From an uncultured Oscillibacter sp. (GTDB lineage: Bacteria > Bacillota > Clostridia > Oscillospirales > Oscillospiraceae), in the NCBI GenBank assembly GCA_900551885.1, contig URXS01000128.1, positions 1-5,495 of the forward strand: a stretch of 5,495 nucleotides of DNA, in the 5' to 3' direction. Below are positions 4,488-5,495 of the stretch, piece after piece. The number at the start of each line of letters is the position of its first letter. Positions within the stretch are counted from its first letter, which is position 1. A program made the position numbers and the translations under genes. The notes below the pieces were generated by a model. The model saw only the letters and a list, made by a program, of their open reading frames with translations, was not told the DNA's origin and did no database searches.

Positions 4488-5495
4488 CAGCGCAGCATAT
4501 ATTGTTTCAAATCTTTCCGCTGTTTGATGTTGAGCTTTTGCAGGGTAGTGGAGATATATTGCTTGACAGTGTTGGGAGAGATGCCCATGTGGTCGGCGAT
4601 CTCCTGGTTGGTCCATCCCCGGGCCGCCAGCATGGCGGTGGCAAACTCGGTGGTGGTCAGGTTGTCGGCCACGTCGTCGCCCGTTACAGGGTTGTGGACC
4701 TTGCGCCAGCCGGCGGAAAAACGGTATGTAATGGCGATGATCCTTTTGAAGTCCTCCGGCCAGTCTTTCTTTAAAACCGCCTCCAGCATTCCGCCCAGCA
4801 GGCCGTGGTGCTCACCGAACCCCTCGATCAGATCGTCGGGCCGGGCCAGTTCCCAGGCGGTGAGCAGATGCGCCTGGGCGTCCTCCGGCTGTTTCAGGCT
4901 CATGTAATCCATGACCGCAACCAAATGCATGTAAATAGAGGGGATGGGGTAGGTCTCCGTCTGCATGGCGAAAGCGGTCTCCACAATGCCAATGCTCTTG
5001 CTATAATCTCCCTGAAGATAGGTGTGATGGGCCTGTACGTACAATGCAAACATCCGCAGCCCCGGCGGCAGAAAACGAATATGCTCCTGTAAAGGTCCCA
5101 CATCCTCAGGAAGAGGGAGGTGGAGCAGAACGGCGGCGGCAGTGACAATCGACGCTGCCGCTGCCCGCAACTGGAGCGGCGTATGGGCGTCGGCGGAAGT
5201 CAGGATTCCGCGCACGCCTGCCAGGGCCTGCCGCGCCCGAGGGATCTGCCCCAGCGTGAGGTTCGCGTAGGCGTAAATCAGGCAGGCTGACAGCCGCAGA
5301 GACAGCTCCGGGTGGGAGAGATACAGCTCCGCCAACTGGGCAGCCTCCTCCGCCTGACCACTGAAGTAAAAGTATTCCGCCCGGGCGATATCCCGCAGCC
5401 GGACATCCTGAATACTCTCTACGTATTCCCTGCAGTGGCCCGGCGCAAAAGCTGTATTCATCAGAGGCATCGGCATCAGGCAGGCGGGCGCGACA
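4487..5495 (-). CDS. LuxR-type transcriptional regulator with helical repeats (MalT-like), probably partial
   Basis: This is a DNA-binding transcription regulator. The C-terminal 59 residues form a LuxR-type helix-turn-helix: LTTTEF, then ARGWTNQEIADHMGIS, then PNTVKQYISTTLQKL. These contain the conserved Thr-Asn-x-Glu-Ile-Ala and Thr-Val-Lys elements. The preceding ~270 residues are Ala/Leu-rich paired helices, for example ARAEYFYFSGQAEEAAQLAE and QAHHTYLQGDYSKSIGIVE, of the TPR-like kind found in MalT-type regulators. No receiver and no P-loop are visible. In-frame ATGs occur at 5476, 5470 and 5461, but none has a Shine-Dalgarno site, and the frame stays open to the window edge. The gene is therefore probably truncated by the window, and an upstream ATPase or further repeats may lie outside; if not, the protein is about 329 residues. 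The gene ends in the 4446-4487 terminator, so it is not cotranscribed with the LytTR genes. Confidence 0.85.
   Translation of the reverse strand, partial: VAPACLMPMPLMNTAFAPGHCREYVESIQDVRLRDIARAEYFYFSGQAEEAAQLAELYLSHPELSLRLSACLIYAYANLTLGQIPRARQALAGVRGILTSADAHTPLQLRAAAASIVTAAAVLLHLPLPEDVGPLQEHIRFLPPGLRMFALYVQAHHTYLQGDYSKSIGIVETAFAMQTETYPIPSIYMHLVAVMDYMSLKQPEDAQAHLLTAWELARPDDLIEGFGEHHGLLGGMLEAVLKKDWPEDFKRIIAITYRFSAGWRKVHNPVTGDDVADNLTTTEFATAMLAARGWTNQEIADHMGISPNTVKQYISTTLQKLNIKQRKDLKQYMLR

Noticed and set aside
3750..4907. Long plus-strand open frame of 385 codons
   Set aside because: It runs antisense across the degenerate LytTR gene, the Cys-rich gene, the promoter gap, the terminator palindrome and part of the LuxR-type gene. 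Its translation has no recognisable domain. It is a by-product of GC-rich coding on the other strand.
1..5495. Mobile element, phage or CRISPR content
   Set aside because: No transposase, integrase, terminal repeats, direct-repeat array or phage structural gene was seen. The Cys-rich gene is not sufficient evidence of an element.

Overview
The window is GC-rich and compact, with strong purine-rich Shine-Dalgarno sites. Its regulators belong to the GHKL-kinase/LytTR and MalT-like LuxR families. This combination suggests a high-GC Firmicute of the gut Oscillospiraceae type (Flavonifractor/Lawsonibacter-like). That placement is inferred from composition and gene families; there is no rRNA or other marker in the window.

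Layout. (1) A plus-strand gene (about 55-1665) encodes an unrecognised cytosolic protein. It has a helical N-terminal half, Pro/Ala-rich linkers, a set of short repeated aromatic/hydrophobic motifs and a cationic, Trp-rich C-terminal tail. Its frame is open to the left edge, so its start is uncertain. (2) A strong hairpin at 1729-1767 lies between this gene and the converging minus-strand genes and looks like a bidirectional terminator. (3) Reading leftward from a candidate promoter near 4402-4428 there is a four-gene minus-strand unit: a small Cys-rich, probably metal-binding protein (4346-4029); a LytTR regulator with a degenerate receiver (4007-3330); a canonical receiver-LytTR response regulator (3286-2555); and a short GHKL histidine kinase with one membrane segment (2558-1782). 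The last two overlap by ATGA. (4) Upstream of that promoter a perfect 38-nt palindrome followed by seven Ts terminates a second minus-strand gene (4487 to the right edge). That gene encodes a helical-repeat (TPR/MalT-like) regulator with a C-terminal LuxR-type helix-turn-helix and is probably cut by the window edge.

How they may work together. The kinase and canonical LytTR regulator form an obvious AgrC/AgrA-like two-component pair. The additional LytTR protein lacks the acidic pocket of a working receiver but keeps a full DNA-binding domain, so it may be a constitutive partner, competitor or differently triggered regulator in the same unit. No peptide signal gene (agrD-like) or processing protease (agrB-like) is present, and the kinase has almost no sensor region, so the input is unknown.

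I see no rRNA, tRNA, CRISPR array, insertion sequence, attachment site or origin. The most unusual elements are the tandem LytTR pair with one shared minimal kinase and the repeat-bearing tail protein. Neither can be called a new system from this sequence alone.
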